This document shows positions 42,153 to 53,494 of a stretch of DNA of 64,000 nt, piece after piece. This stretch comes from Gibbula magus (taxonomy: Eukaryota; Mollusca; Gastropoda; Trochida; Trochidae), in contig OW388303.1 of NCBI GenBank assembly GCA_936450465.1, positions 5,705,193 through 5,769,192 of the forward strand, written 5' to 3'. A program made the position numbers and the translations under genes. Positions within the stretch are counted from its first letter, which is position 1; each line of letters begins with the position of its first letter. A model generated the notes under the pieces. It was not told where the DNA came from. It ran no database searches and saw nothing but the letters and a program-made list of their open reading frames with translations.

Positions 42153-43655
42153 ATGAACACACGAAATGTTATGATATATGGAGAATGTGGCAGGTTTCCG
42201 CTAATCATACATTCTCAGGTTAAAGTACTCAAATACTGGCTAAGACTTTTAAGTATGCCTTCTTATCGCATACCCCAAAAATGTTATGAAATGATGATTT
42301 TATATGACCAAAATGGACACAAAAATTGGGTAACGGATTTAAAAAATGTTTTATTCACAACAGGTTTAAATCACATGTGGTATGAGTAGAACGTTGACTT
42401 TCCTACAACCTTTATAAGTTAAATCACGCAAAGACTAAAAGATATATACCAACAAAACTGGCTTAACAAACTTTCCCTTTCCACTAAATGGGATTACTAT
42501 TCAACTCTTAAACCATACATTTATACCAAGCTTATTCTATCATGTGTTACTCTTAAAACATTTAGAGTAAGTTTATCACGTTTCCGATGCTCGTCACATT
42601 AAACAAAAAGAGAAGATAGATTATGTAAATCATGTAATATCAATGTCCCAGAAAACGAATATCATTTTTTCCCTCGTGTATCCATTGTACAATGAATTAC
42701 GCAGAAAACGGACAAATTCACGTCATTATTAAATTGTAGTAATCTTAATATAATTCAGAATCTTGCTATGCACATATACTACGCAATGAATTTGAGAAAA
42801 GTATCATAACAAATAAGCGTACTAATAGCATGTATATTTACTTGTATTGTACATGTACCTTTATATGATGTACTACAGACCTGTGGCCTTTAAGTATTCA
42901 ATAAAGATTGACACTCTCATATTAATGAAATGATTTAACAAATTAGCCCAATGGTAAATTGACTTCGTAGTTTTAAATACAGATTGTCTCGCAAAACTCT
43001 TGAAAATATTACAATTCCCTCATTTTGCCTTTATTTGATTATTGCTCCCATCTTTGGGACACTTGCCCAAATGAACAATCGAAGTCACTAGAACACCTTC
43101 ATTTTGATGTGGTGATGTTATAGGTACCAGTCACTCGAAACTATCTGTAAATAATGAGACAAACCAGACCTCCTTAGCGAAAAGAAGACAAACATTCAAA
43201 TTAACCTTTTTAAAAATGACTAACCATATGGTTCCAGACTATCTTTGTAATCTCGTGCCAGGGAATGTATCTGACAACACTAACTATAACCTTAGGAATA
43301 ATGACAATTTTCAGACTATACGATGTAAATCTGTTTATTACGATAATTCGTTTCTGCCCGATACAATCAAGTTGTGGAATAATCCTTCAAATATCACAAA
43401 TACTTTCTCTGATGGGCAGCTTAATAACCTAATCAAACCACAGGCAGAAACTTATACAATGTTTGATTTGAATTACGGTACGCGATTCTGTCAAATCATT
43501 CACTGTCGTCTTAGATTAGGATGCAAAATCCCCACTGTTCCTGCTCACATGTCTGTGAGGATGCCTTCCATTTCTTTTTCATGTGTCCTGAATATAGTAA
43601 CATTCCATACGAATCATATTTCTACATTAAAGGTTTTCCATACGGGATGTGCTAA
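42153..43655 (+). pseudogene. Two nested LINE C-terminal relics, long form (spacer E)
   Basis: The first relic (42153 to about 42910) reads YGECGRFPL...LKYWLRLL, then NWVTDLKNVLFTTGLNHMWYE, FRVSLSRFRCSSH and, near 42610, RLCKSCN...ENEYHFF, and ends at TTCAATAAAG. A second relic (43216-43655) shows PDYLCNLVPGNVSDNTNYNLRN, YDNSFLPDTIKLWN and HCRLRLGC, then, in another frame, EDAFHFFFMCPEYSNIRYE. Both are C-termini of CR1/L2-like ORF2 proteins. Stops and frameshifts show they are dead. A 147-codon ORF covers much of the second relic. This copy lacks about 30 bp near 42600 that spacer F keeps. Confidence 0.6.
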
Positions 43656-43992
43656 ACGGTAATAACTCAATATCGCACGAGAGGAATACGAATATTCTAG
43701 AGTCAGTTCATCATTTTATTATTTATCAAAACGATTTTATTCTTAACATTATACTTCATGTTTGTCTTACTTGTATTATCTGACCACGAAACAAACAAAC
43801 ACATATAGATTATTCAATACTATATTTAATTGTATGTTTTTGTGTACAACATTCTGTTTAAATGTGAACCTATATATTATGTACTCTGAAGGGGCATTAA
43901 TATAAGTCATTTAGGCTTGTTTGCCAATCCTTATCAATTGAATAAAATATGTTTAAACCATATACACAATGCGTGAATGGATTGGCCAACAA

Positions 43993-44130
43993 GCTCTGAA
44001 GAGCTTATTTAAAGGTCGCTCTGTTGAGCAATTACATGGTGGAAATATAAAATGTATCCCCCAAAAGTGTGTTCCACAGGAGATATTGCTTGTGTGAGAT
44101 CAAGCGATATCTCCTAGGATATATCGTTTA
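43993..44130 (+). repeat. 138-bp repeat (spacer E)
   Basis: It matches the D form. Confidence 0.55.
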
Positions 44131-44354
44131 GGCAGTAGATTTTGAACAATGCCCTGTCACCGTCAACTACATGACATCATAATACTTTTACATCATCGAG
44201 TAATGACATCACAATGCTATGATGTCATAATCATGATGACGTTACAATGCTATGACCATACCCCGCTGGAAGTCAAATGGCAAAGATGTGCTAAGGGATG
44301 AACACTATTTTCACTTAAACATAATAAGAATAATTTTGGTTGATAAATACAATC

Positions 44355-44428
44355 TCACCCTCGTGTCTTCTGATATCAAATATATCAACTCGTGTTGATA
44401 TATTTGATATCAGAAGACACTCGGGTGA
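44355..44428. mobile_element. 74-bp foldback element (spacer E)
   Basis: The arms are perfect and the ends are as in spacer D. Confidence 0.6.
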
Positions 44429-45182
44429 ACTTCTCTATATATTTAGGATCTGGCGCCTATGGGTATAACCATTTTTAAAAAAATGAATGTTTTTATCACT
44501 TCTACTTCAAGTACTGACCCTTTTACAAGTTTAAAGTACCTTGAATGTGCCACAGCATATATCCTAGTCATGATTTCAACAACCTTCAAATATGAAGGGA
44601 GTATCTTCTGTGGGAAGATAATGTAATATGATTTTAAAAAGTTATAAACCTCGTGCGATTTTGTTTCATTAATATCATATATTTGGAAAACAAAACATAT
44701 TATTGTATGCTCGTCAAAAGGTGGCATACAATATTTGTTGTACGTATGATGTGCATGTTACTCGGACAGATGTGTATATCATGTGTTTGTGCTGAGCAGT
44801 ACTTTTCATACACGTAACCTAAATTCTTAATTATGCTTGAGTAGTTATTTCACTACACCACCCTGACTCAAATTATAAGCAGCATTGAGCACTGTCATAT
44901 GTGAATAATAAAATCTCACAGTAAATTTGTATAATTATCATCTCCTTCGTGTGTATGTATTATAGCTTATACCCCACTTCCGGTCTCGTTGCCATGGTTT
45001 CTTTTGTTACAACAGTAGGTGTATTAGCCGATACCGTAGGTGTATTTCTGATATACCTACACTTGTTTGAGACACCTTCTATTTTAATTCAAATTACTTG
45101 CTAAACACATTTTACACAATAATATCTATACACGATTTAAATCGAAGTCAAGATATTCTACAAAATTTTGCATGTTTCAATC

Positions 45183-45253
45183 GAAAACTGGAATCGAACT
45201 AGTGACCTCTATCTTTCCTGCCCAGAGGTCTACCCACCCAGCCATGAGGGCAG
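45183..45253 (-). repeat. tRNA-derived SINE-like head (spacer E)
   Basis: This corresponds to 34583-34654 with one change in the B box (AGTTCGATTCC), which should weaken any pol III recognition. Confidence 0.5.
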
Positions 45254-46696
45254 ATGAAAATTGATAACATTTTTCTTGACCAATTGATTAAGGTTTGTAT
45301 ACTGCCTGAAATAATATGTGTGGTTTGTTTGTTTATGATTGTCATTGGTAAGTATTTTTGGGATGCAAACTGTCTTACACATATTGAATTTAGTTTGTTT
45401 ATTCTCAAAACTCAGGTCATGTGACATTTGCCATTAGCTCTGTTGTGAAGCTAGTATATTTCAGCGAGATGCACGGTCGATCGTGATCCGTGCATGATGC
45501 GCATGCTTTTTCTGAAGCACGCTGACAGTTTCATATGTGAGGGTCTTAACCACTGAGTTTATATAAAAAAAATCAAAGTTTATAAAAGTTTCATATTTTT
45601 GTTATTTTCAGAATAAAAATGTTCTTTGCAAAAGAAACTCGACAGGAGTGGGGTATACGTCAGATGTACCCACCCACGATTCTTGAAATCAATAGGTGTA
45701 TCAGCCAATGCCCTCGGAAAAGAGTGGGTACATCTAATACAAATTTCGGCCATAAATCAGTATGTAAATATATATTTATTTTCAAGGTTGATTTAACTCT
45801 GTCAACTGTAACTATTATATAACATTATTGGTAAGTAAACACTGTGAGAAATTTTACAATTCTTTTAAAATGTTTAACTGCACATTCGCACATAGTTCAT
45901 TTATCTAAATCAATTATCTTGAAAATATATTCAACTGTATATATGAGAAGGCTTTGTTTCACCTATGCTAAATCCTTTCTGTCATATGACATATGTAGAA
46001 TCCTAATCAAGCAATAAATCCTATTTTCAGTGTACAGCAACAGCATCCCTATATATTATAGTAAATTTCAGACATAAAGGAACAGTTATATCTATTGTCA
46101 ATGTCGATTTTATTCTGATTACTTTACATATTATCGTTAGGTAAATACTGTGAGAAATGTTGCATCTCATTTTAAAAAATTGGACTGTACATTTCTTGCT
46201 CATTTCATGTTTGTAAAATTGATGATGTATTTATATCAATTATTTTGAGAATATATTCAACTGTATATAGGAGAAGTCCTTGTTTCACTTATGCTAAATC
46301 CTTTCTGTCATTAACATATGTAGAATCACTATTTGCAGTGTACAGCAACAACATCTCTATTGGAGGTGACGTTATGTCATACTTCTGGGTGTTGCACATG
46401 TCTCACTCATAACGGCTTTAATATATGCTCGTTGTATTAATTAACTTTTAAGATACATGTATCAGTACCATGAGTAATTGTTTTATCTTCAAACAAATAT
46501 AATTTGTTCTTATAGTATTCAAATAAACAAATAGAGTTTACAAAATAAAATTTCTTACAAATAGACAATATGAAAACAGATACATTTATTGAAATGTTGA
46601 TTAAGTGTTTAATTTGTTTCTTTTAATTGACCCGTCGTTGAAATATACATGAAATCATTACAACTGTTTGAGAGGCATTCTAAAAGTTGATGTGAT

Positions 46697-46789
46697 GAAG
46701 AAGGCACCGATTTTATGGATGATCAACTTCTTATTAACAATTATTGTGTTAATAAGAAGTTGATCATCCAAAAATACTGTGCCTTCTTC
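46697..46789. repeat. 93-bp hairpin downstream of copy 6
   Basis: The arms are intact. It lies 521 bp from the stop codon of copy 6. Confidence 0.6.
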
Positions 46790-47309
46790 AGGAAACCATT
46801 TACATACTATATTTTAATTTCGCAAACAGTGAATATAATTCAGTTCACAGATATTTCCCTTACGGGTGAATGAAGACAACAAAACATATTATTTATATGG
46901 TTTATTAAAACAAGCAAAACATGAACAAAGTGACCCCATATCAAACGTCACATCACAAGAAATATATTGTGTTTATTCGCTCCCAAGAACAGAAATGTTT
47001 AAGAAATGGTAAACATACATCTACGTCAACAATTGATTACTTAGTAAAATAGTATGTACATGTCACTCATCATCATAGTTCCCGTTTCAATAATTAAGAA
47101 CACAAACTGATTATGTTGTATAAAAATTAAGTGGTGTTACAGCAGCCACATGATGGAACATTGTGTATGTCTACCGGATATCAGTTTCATGCAAGATGTT
47201 ATAAATAATGACCAATGCTCATTTAAGAATAAAAGTAAGATAGTCTATAAGAAAATTATTCGCTTTTCATTTTAGAAATAAAACATTATATATTGTATCT
47301 TCACTGGTG

Positions 47310-48850
47310 TTACTGCTTTCGAATGGGTTTACATTTCCTCATGTTTATTCTGCACAGCTGACGTCCAACTTGACATTTACAATATCGTCCACATTTTGGT
47401 TTGGTCGGGTCACGTGACTTGGTGGCCTGATACCACGCCCCTCTCGCATGGATGACTCCTTTGACGTCTTTACAACCAATCCGAACACAGCAACAGTCGT
47501 CCTTGGACCACTGAAACAAAACAAACATTGATAACAGGTTCTTTAACCTATGAATTCATCCAATATGTTAATACTTGCAAACAAGAGTTACCCTTTCTTA
47601 TTTACTTATACCCACTTGCATCCAACATGTTGTACAATCTGTATCTTAGTTGTCACATATCATTGGGATGTACGTAGATCAGAATGTATTTAACGCATTT
47701 TTGCAGATTATGAACGGAACCAATGCATGCCCTTCCTTGCTTCAAGAAAAGAGTATTTATGTTGTATATATTACCGTATGGTAATTGACAGTCTGAGGGG
47801 AAATTAAGGTTTAAAAGAGTCACATATTCTGATGTTTACTTTCGTCATTATCACAAATGATATTTCAAATAGTGAATAAAGTTTGAATATTTATTGTTAT
47901 TGTGAGGTATGTTGAATTTATAATTCTGAAGCATGGGACAAACTGGTTTAATTTTTCTATTCAACAGCATTGTATGTAATATAATAATAATACTGTGTAC
48001 TTATATCGCGCTAGCCTCCATACACCAAGTGCATGCTCAAAGCGCTACAGACATTATTACCCTGGTATAAAGACCAACATCGTTCCTTTTTTCATTCTCA
48101 ACTCCCTTTGGAGTATGCAACCTGGTCTGCCAATTACGGCGCTCCAAGGTTATCTGTCACATTGCCTGCACTTCCAAACCAGGTACTCAATTGTACTGCT
48201 GAGTGAACAGAGGCACATTTCGAATAAAGTCTCTTGCCCAAGGTGACACCACGAGCCTCTCAACTCATGTCTCATTGTGGGGCAGGGAATCACCCTTCAA
48301 ACTCTCAGTTTTCATTCAGCAATGAGGCGGGTAACCCACCCATACAGCGAGCCACGCCCGTTGTTGCTGAACTTAACTGATAGCGGTCGAATGAGCTATG
48401 AACTATGCACAGGACCACGTGCCACCACAATGTAAGAAAACATCTATGATATTGTCACTTTGTATAGCTGCGTTAACGGAATGGTAATATCTGTGATAGG
48501 TTTGCAGAACAGAGTACTATACTCGTATTGAATAACAACATATTTATGCAAATGAAAGCGTCGTAGTTTCATTGGAACGAGTGTAAACGAAATCTTTATC
48601 TCACCTGTTGACATAACTTCTCCTGTCTCAAGCCAAGTTTAATCTTGCACGTGTGGATCTCTGCTGCTTTCAGTTCGCCCTCCACACATGTATATACATC
48701 ACACCTGTGAGGATAGTTCTCTCCGTTCTTGATCTTCCGTACGCCCGGAACAGGTAGTCTACAACCTTTTTTCTTCATTTTCTTCGGCTTTTGACAAGTG
48801 CTTGCTGTAATAAGAACTACAAGTAGAAATACCACTGCGAATCCTTTCAT
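47310..48850 (-). CDS. Gene copy 6: secreted 14-cysteine protein, two exons (48850-48605, 47510-47310)
   Basis: This copy is intact. The 1094-bp intron is longer than in copies 1, 3 and 4 because of a 451-bp retroposon. All 14 mature cysteines, the signal peptide and GT-AG sites are kept. Relative to copy 1 it has L10, K28, V37, K41, T54, K69, R105 and R124; R105 (HARGAW) is shared only with copies 5 and 7. K78 agrees with copy 1, whereas copies 3-5 have T78. The protein is identical to that of copy 7. The alternative in-frame ATG is at 48856. Confidence 0.85.
47979..48429 (-). mobile_element. 451-bp retroposon in the intron of copy 6
   Basis: ATGTA is duplicated at 47974-47978 and 48430-48434; the empty site is seen in copies 3, 4 and 5. 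On the minus strand the element ends in AGCGCTTTGAGCATGC...AGCGCGATATAAGTAC followed by a TATTATTATTATAT tail, the same kind of stem-loop tail as in the 83-411 element. It contains no ORF of known function and lies well away from the splice sites. Confidence 0.65.
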
Positions 48851-49060
48851 TGTCATTCTCAGTGGATAGAGTGTTGCTACAGCTCCAGTTAAACGAGTTG
48901 AACGAGATGTCTTCACGTCAGTTTGCCAATGATGAGAGTTGTGTGGCTGCAGAGTTTTACCTGATGTTTGGCTTATACTCCGAACTGAATGCGGGAGCTT
49001 TTATATGTATGCACCGTTCCATTATGGCAGCTAATTAGCTAATCCTGCTCAGCTGGGTAG
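48851..49060 (-). promoter_or_regulatory. Promoter and leader of gene copy 6
   Basis: The TATA complement is at 48998-49005. The start-site word reads TATACTCCGAACT, one base different from copies 1-3 and shared with copy 7. The palindrome AGCTAATTAGCT is at 49029-49040. Confidence 0.6.
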
Positions 49061-49372
49061 TGAGTGTTAATCTACCTGTCAGGTCAACTATCCTTTCATC
49101 TTAATTAAGCCTAAGTGTTTGTTTAAAGAATGCTCTAATTAAGCACATGTTTGTCCTAAAGCGAGGTTTTCATGAACCGGTTTACATTATTTGCACACAC
49201 GAAATTTACACTGTTGTGTGAAGTATAAAGATAAAAAAAAAACATATGTGTAGAGAGAAATTATTTAGTTATCCATGACAATTCAAAGTATTATATTTCT
49301 TTTAATTTCACAAAGCATTGTTTTTTGTAGACGTTCCCTGTGTTCTTTCACATACTGTGAATATATATATAA

Positions 49373-50020
49373 GATCGCGTCACGAGCAATCTCCGTGCTG
49401 TACTCCATGAAGAAACAGAGAAGCTGCGAGCAGAATTCAGACAACAAATCAACGATCTCTCAGACAGAATATCGTCCATGGAAGGGAAGCAGGAACAGGA
49501 CAAAACACGGATAGATTCTCTGCACAACTCAACATCGAACATTGTTAGTGACGTCACAAAGAGAATGGAGCAAGTAGAAATAAACTACTCAAATGCTGTC
49601 AAACATGGACATAGCCCGGGCAATTCATTGGATGTGGTTTTCAGGAATGTGGCGCTTGACACGAGAGAGAAGGACAACACGGACATAACAGTTAACGTAG
49701 TGAACCGTATTATACGCGACGCCCTCAAGCTAACTGACGTTCGAGTTGCACGTGCGCAACGGAAGACGAGAGCAGACGGTAAGCCTGGTATAATCATAGC
49801 TAGCCTGGAAACTGTCGAGCAGAAGAATAAACTGTTACAAAACAAAAAAGCTTTAAAACAGAGTAATACATACCCAAAAGTGTACATAGACAAAGCTCTC
49901 ACAAAAGAAGAATTGATCGCCAGATCAAATCTTCACACAGTGATTAGTGAACTTGGAAGATCTAAGGACTTCCGGTACAGAGGATCTAGGCTTGTTGTGA
50001 TGAAGAAAAGCAATGAATAG
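49373..50020 (+). CDS. LINE ORF1 protein, N-terminally truncated
   Basis: The frame is open from the junction at 49373; the first ATG is 49478, giving 180 residues. The lost and residual N-terminus is coiled coil (LRAVLHEETEKLRAEF...DLSDRISSM). A central fold (about residues 47-120 from M1: SLDVVFRNVAL...KPGIIIASLETVEQKNKLL) resembles an RRM-like nucleic-acid-binding domain, and the end (ARSNLHTVISELGRSKDFRYRGSRLVV) resembles the C-terminal domain of L1-type ORF1 proteins. By family analogy it binds LINE RNA. It ends in TAG and continues in the same frame into ORF2. Confidence 0.7.
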   Translation, partial: DRVTSNLRAVLHEETEKLRAEFRQQINDLSDRISSMEGKQEQDKTRIDSLHNSTSNIVSDVTKRMEQVEINYSNAVKHGHSPGNSLDVVFRNVALDTREKDNTDITVNVVNRIIRDALKLTDVRVARAQRKTRADGKPGIIIASLETVEQKNKLLQNKKALKQSNTYPKVYIDKALTKEELIARSNLHTVISELGRSKDFRYRGSRLVVMKKSNE

Positions 50021-50026
50021 GATTCA

Positions 50027-53000
50027 TTGCGGCTCGGGTCATGGAATGTGGGTGGTTGGTCCACCAAAAACTGTGATAATAAGCACTTTAGAGAATTTGT
50101 ATCATGTGAACTGGACTGTGATATTCTGTCAGTTTGTGAAACATTTCTTACCAATGATAACGTAATTTCATTGGAGGGGTACAAGTGGTACGGTCATAAC
50201 AGGAAAACAATCAACAAGCGAGCCAAGCGTGGTTCGGGCGGGGTAGGCGTATTGATAAAGAATTCGGTTTTAAAACATTATATGCTATCTGTGTTGGACG
50301 ATACAAAGGAAGATATTCTGTGGTTAAAGATGACATCACGAAGTCGACCGGATTTTCACATTGTGTTATGTAGTTGTTATCTGCCACCTGCAGAATCCAG
50401 TAGACCTAATGACGTTGAATCTTTCTTTGAAACTCTAATACAGCAGATATATATGTATCAAAATGACGGACACGTATGTATTTGTGGTGACTTTAACTCG
50501 AGGATCGGAGAGGAAGCAGACTACATAGAAGGAGTAGACGAAGTTCCAGCAAGGGAGGTAATCGACACTTCGCACAATTCACATGGATATAGTTTCATAA
50601 GCTTTCTTGTGGACTGTAGTATGTGTGTACTAAACGGGCGTGTTGGTACACAGGAGTTTACCTATGTGAAGAATGGACGATCTGTAGTTGACTATGTTAT
50701 TACTCCACATAATGATCTGCCCATGTACAGAGACTTCAACGTGGTTACGATGTCGTCACTCCTATCAGGGGCCAGCGCCCCTACCAGTATTCCAGACCAC
50801 TCTGCTCTAGTGTGGACTATGTCAACTCCTCCCGTCAGCCTTGAGGAAGAAGTCAGCACAACAAACTGCAGTCCAGGCAGGTACAAGTGTGATAAACTCC
50901 CTACTACGTTTCTCGAGCATGGTAGTATTACAGATGAAGTGCAGTCTGCTATTACCCGTATCGAACACTCCTTAAAAGCAGATAAAAATATTAACGATGC
51001 ATATGATCAATTTGTCTCGTTTTTGCAAGGAGAACTGGATACATGTGTTCCTCGTGTAACGAAAAGACGCACTAATGCAAGTAGTAAGTCGTTCTACAAG
51101 CCGTACTGGTGCCCTGATCTACAACACCACTTGGACTCTTATAAGAAGCACGAGAAAGAATATCTGGCGTATAAGCACAACGGCGGACTAAAATCACGTT
51201 TAAAAAATACGTTTGTGACGGCAAGGCGAACTTTCGACAAACTTCACAGGAAATACAAACGTCAATACCAGCTGACCAAGCAGCGAGACCTACTGACACA
51301 GTACGAAACCAGCTCTTCCCGTGACTTCTGGAAAATTATTGGTAAGATAGGCATATCTAATGAGCGAAACCATAATATTCCGTGGGAAGTTACAAAAGAT
51401 GGGATAACCAGCCACGATCAGGCTACTGTTTTGAACACGTGGAAAGACACATACGACAAACTTCTTAATAGTGACCACGTCAGTACTATAGACAAACATC
51501 GTGACGTGTCTGGTGCCACCAGTGAAGCTACACATGGTATCGACGCGACTCTTCTCAACGCACCCATATCTAGAGAGGAGGTCAGACAGGCTGTTTCGAG
51601 TGCGAGGGCGGGGAAGGCGTCTGGGGTTGATCTACTTCCAGCTGAAGCTCTAAAGAATGACACTTGCATAGACCTACTGCATAAACTGTTTACTTTTTGC
51701 TTTGATAATGGCAAAATCCCTAATACGTGGAAGGAGGGACTTATTACACCCATGCCAAAGCCTGACAGTCGAGATAACACAGACCCGTCCAGCTATAGGG
51801 GTATTACGATTTTGTCTATCCCATGTAAGATATTTTCGCATATTTTAAACGCTCGTTTAAGTTTGTGGTTAGAAAACAATGAACTGCTTGCAGATGAACA
51901 AAACGGTTTCCGCAAAAAAAGAAGCACTGTTGAACATATTTTTAGTCTTTATTCAATTTTGAACAATAGAAAACTGCAAAAAAAATCTACTTTTGTATGT
52001 TTCATTGACGCTCGGAAGGCATTCGACAGAGTGGACCGAAACTGTATGTGGTGGAAGCTGTATACTATCGGTGTGAAAGGGAAGTTTCTAAACACTGTGA
52101 AAGCTTTATACACGGACGTTTCCTGCAGAGTATCTGTAAATGGTGTTTTAACAGATAGTTTTAGTGTTACTTCAGGGGTGAAGCAAGGCTGTGGACTGTC
52201 ACCAACGTTGTTTTCTGTTTTCATAAATGATCTGGTCACTAGTATCAATAACCTGGATTGTGGTGTACAAATCGATGACCAGATGTTAAGTCTTTTGTTA
52301 TACGCTGACGATATAGCGCTGATTGCCCCTGACGAGAAGTCGCTGCAGAAGATGTTAGATTGTGCATCAGCTTGGTTTAACCAATGGAAATTGGAGGTTA
52401 ATTTTAGCAAAACAAAAATTGTACATTTTAGACGTGCTAACCGTGCTCAGTCACTTGTGAACTTTATGTGGTCTGGCACAGTTATTGATTATTCTTCTAT
52501 GTATAAATATCTCGGCTTGTGGCTAAATGAATTTTTAGACATGTGTTATACGGCAAAAGAGATCGCCAAGTCCGCAAGTCGAGCGCTGTCTGTTATCATT
52601 GTTAAGTTTAAATGTATTGGTGGAATGCCTTATATTGTTTTTAAGCAACTGTATGATAGCCTCGTGCAACCAATTTTATCATACGGTGCCTCAATATGGG
52701 GAACACGGGAATATCAATGTATTAACACTGTACAAAACAGAGCCTGTAGATTTTATCTCGGTGTTGGTGGTAAGACCCCTAATTTGGCTACAAGGGGGGA
52801 TATGGGCTGGTCTTCATCTTTTTATAAGCAACAAGTCGAAATTGCACGCTTTTTGTGCAGATTAAAAGCCCTCCCCTCAAATCGAAACATTTTAAGTTCA
52901 ATTTTTAACTGGTCTGCCACAATTCCCAATTCTTGGGTTAAACGTGTAAAAGCTCTTTTTGTACATGCTAATATTGATTTTACCGATAATCAGTTTAGTC

Positions 53001-53494
53001 TTGCCGTTGTCAAAGATATGCTGTTAAAATATGATAACACGAAATGGTTTCGTAATTTATGGAATGACAACGTCAATATTAACGGTAACAAATTACGCAC
53101 ATATCGCACTTTTAAACTTGCACCACTCACTGAAAATTATGTTAAATATATCTCCCCAAGGGAACACCGTAGTATTTTAGCTAAATTTCGCTGTGGTACC
53201 CTGCCCCTCCAAATCGAACTTGGTCGCTTTACCCGCCCAACTACCCCTCTTTTAAATCGTATATGTAAACATTGTAATTTTAATGTTGTCGAGGATGAAT
53301 GCCATTTTTTAATTGCTTGTCCATTTTACTCCGATTTAAGGTATGATCTTTTCTCTAAAATAGCCCAGTTTGAGCCAACATTTCTGTCCATGCAACCGTT
53401 TGATAAGCTTACTTATATAATGTTAAATGACCTATTTTCCCAATCTCTTGCCGCCACTTTATGCAAAATGTACAAACGTAGTCTTCACCAATAA
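50027..53494 (+). CDS. LINE ORF2: endonuclease and reverse transcriptase
   Basis: The frame encodes about 1155 residues. The APE-type endonuclease (1-260) shows WN at 6-7, E38, GDFN with D155, D222 and DH 257-258. Reverse transcriptase (about 515-810) shows FIDARKAFDRV (659-669), GVKQGCGLSP (717-726) and the catalytic YADD (759-762). The C-terminal knuckle uses C1080, C1083, H1093 and C1098. There are no internal stops. The frame has no ATG at its start: the first codon after the ORF1 TAG is GAT at 50021, the listed first codon at 50027 is TTG, and the first in-frame Met is residue 102, inside the endonuclease. Initiation must be non-AUG, by read-through, or the start codon is mutated. Confidence 0.9.
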   Translation: MRLGSWNVGGWSTKNCDNKHFREFVSCELDCDILSVCETFLTNDNVISLEGYKWYGHNRKTINKRAKRGSGGVGVLIKNSVLKHYMLSVLDDTKEDILWLKMTSRSRPDFHIVLCSCYLPPAESSRPNDVESFFETLIQQIYMYQNDGHVCICGDFNSRIGEEADYIEGVDEVPAREVIDTSHNSHGYSFISFLVDCSMCVLNGRVGTQEFTYVKNGRSVVDYVITPHNDLPMYRDFNVVTMSSLLSGASAPTSIPDHSALVWTMSTPPVSLEEEVSTTNCSPGRYKCDKLPTTFLEHGSITDEVQSAITRIEHSLKADKNINDAYDQFVSFLQGELDTCVPRVTKRRTNASSKSFYKPYWCPDLQHHLDSYKKHEKEYLAYKHNGGLKSRLKNTFVTARRTFDKLHRKYKRQYQLTKQRDLLTQYETSSSRDFWKIIGKIGISNERNHNIPWEVTKDGITSHDQATVLNTWKDTYDKLLNSDHVSTIDKHRDVSGATSEATHGIDATLLNAPISREEVRQAVSSARAGKASGVDLLPAEALKNDTCIDLLHKLFTFCFDNGKIPNTWKEGLITPMPKPDSRDNTDPSSYRGITILSIPCKIFSHILNARLSLWLENNELLADEQNGFRKKRSTVEHIFSLYSILNNRKLQKKSTFVCFIDARKAFDRVDRNCMWWKLYTIGVKGKFLNTVKALYTDVSCRVSVNGVLTDSFSVTSGVKQGCGLSPTLFSVFINDLVTSINNLDCGVQIDDQMLSLLLYADDIALIAPDEKSLQKMLDCASAWFNQWKLEVNFSKTKIVHFRRANRAQSLVNFMWSGTVIDYSSMYKYLGLWLNEFLDMCYTAKEIAKSASRALSVIIVKFKCIGGMPYIVFKQLYDSLVQPILSYGASIWGTREYQCINTVQNRACRFYLGVGGKTPNLATRGDMGWSSSFYKQQVEIARFLCRLKALPSNRNILSSIFNWSATIPNSWVKRVKALFVHANIDFTDNQFSLAVVKDMLLKYDNTKWFRNLWNDNVNINGNKLRTYRTFKLAPLTENYVKYISPREHRSILAKFRCGTLPLQIELGRFTRPTTPLLNRICKHCNFNVVEDECHFLIACPFYSDLRYDLFSKIAQFEPTFLSMQPFDKLTYIMLNDLFSQSLAATLCKMYKRSLHQ

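Larger units (their letters stand above)
39701..46696. repeat. Array spacer E
   Basis: The spacer begins with about 90 bp of normal upstream DNA, then the LINE fragment at 39789-41540. Typical spacer DNA resumes at TTATTTGCACACACG, followed by the long LINE relic, 138-bp repeat, CRE-like cluster, foldback (44355-44428), tRNA-like block and a stretch of 1.4 kb (45255-46690) with no recognisable gene. The segment 45619-46700 is nearly identical to 57723-58800 in spacer F. Confidence 0.7.

Noticed and set aside
49275..49514. 79-residue ORF spanning the 5' junction of the LINE in spacer F
   Set aside because: It crosses from array spacer into the LINE in a frame different from ORF1 and exists only because of the junction.
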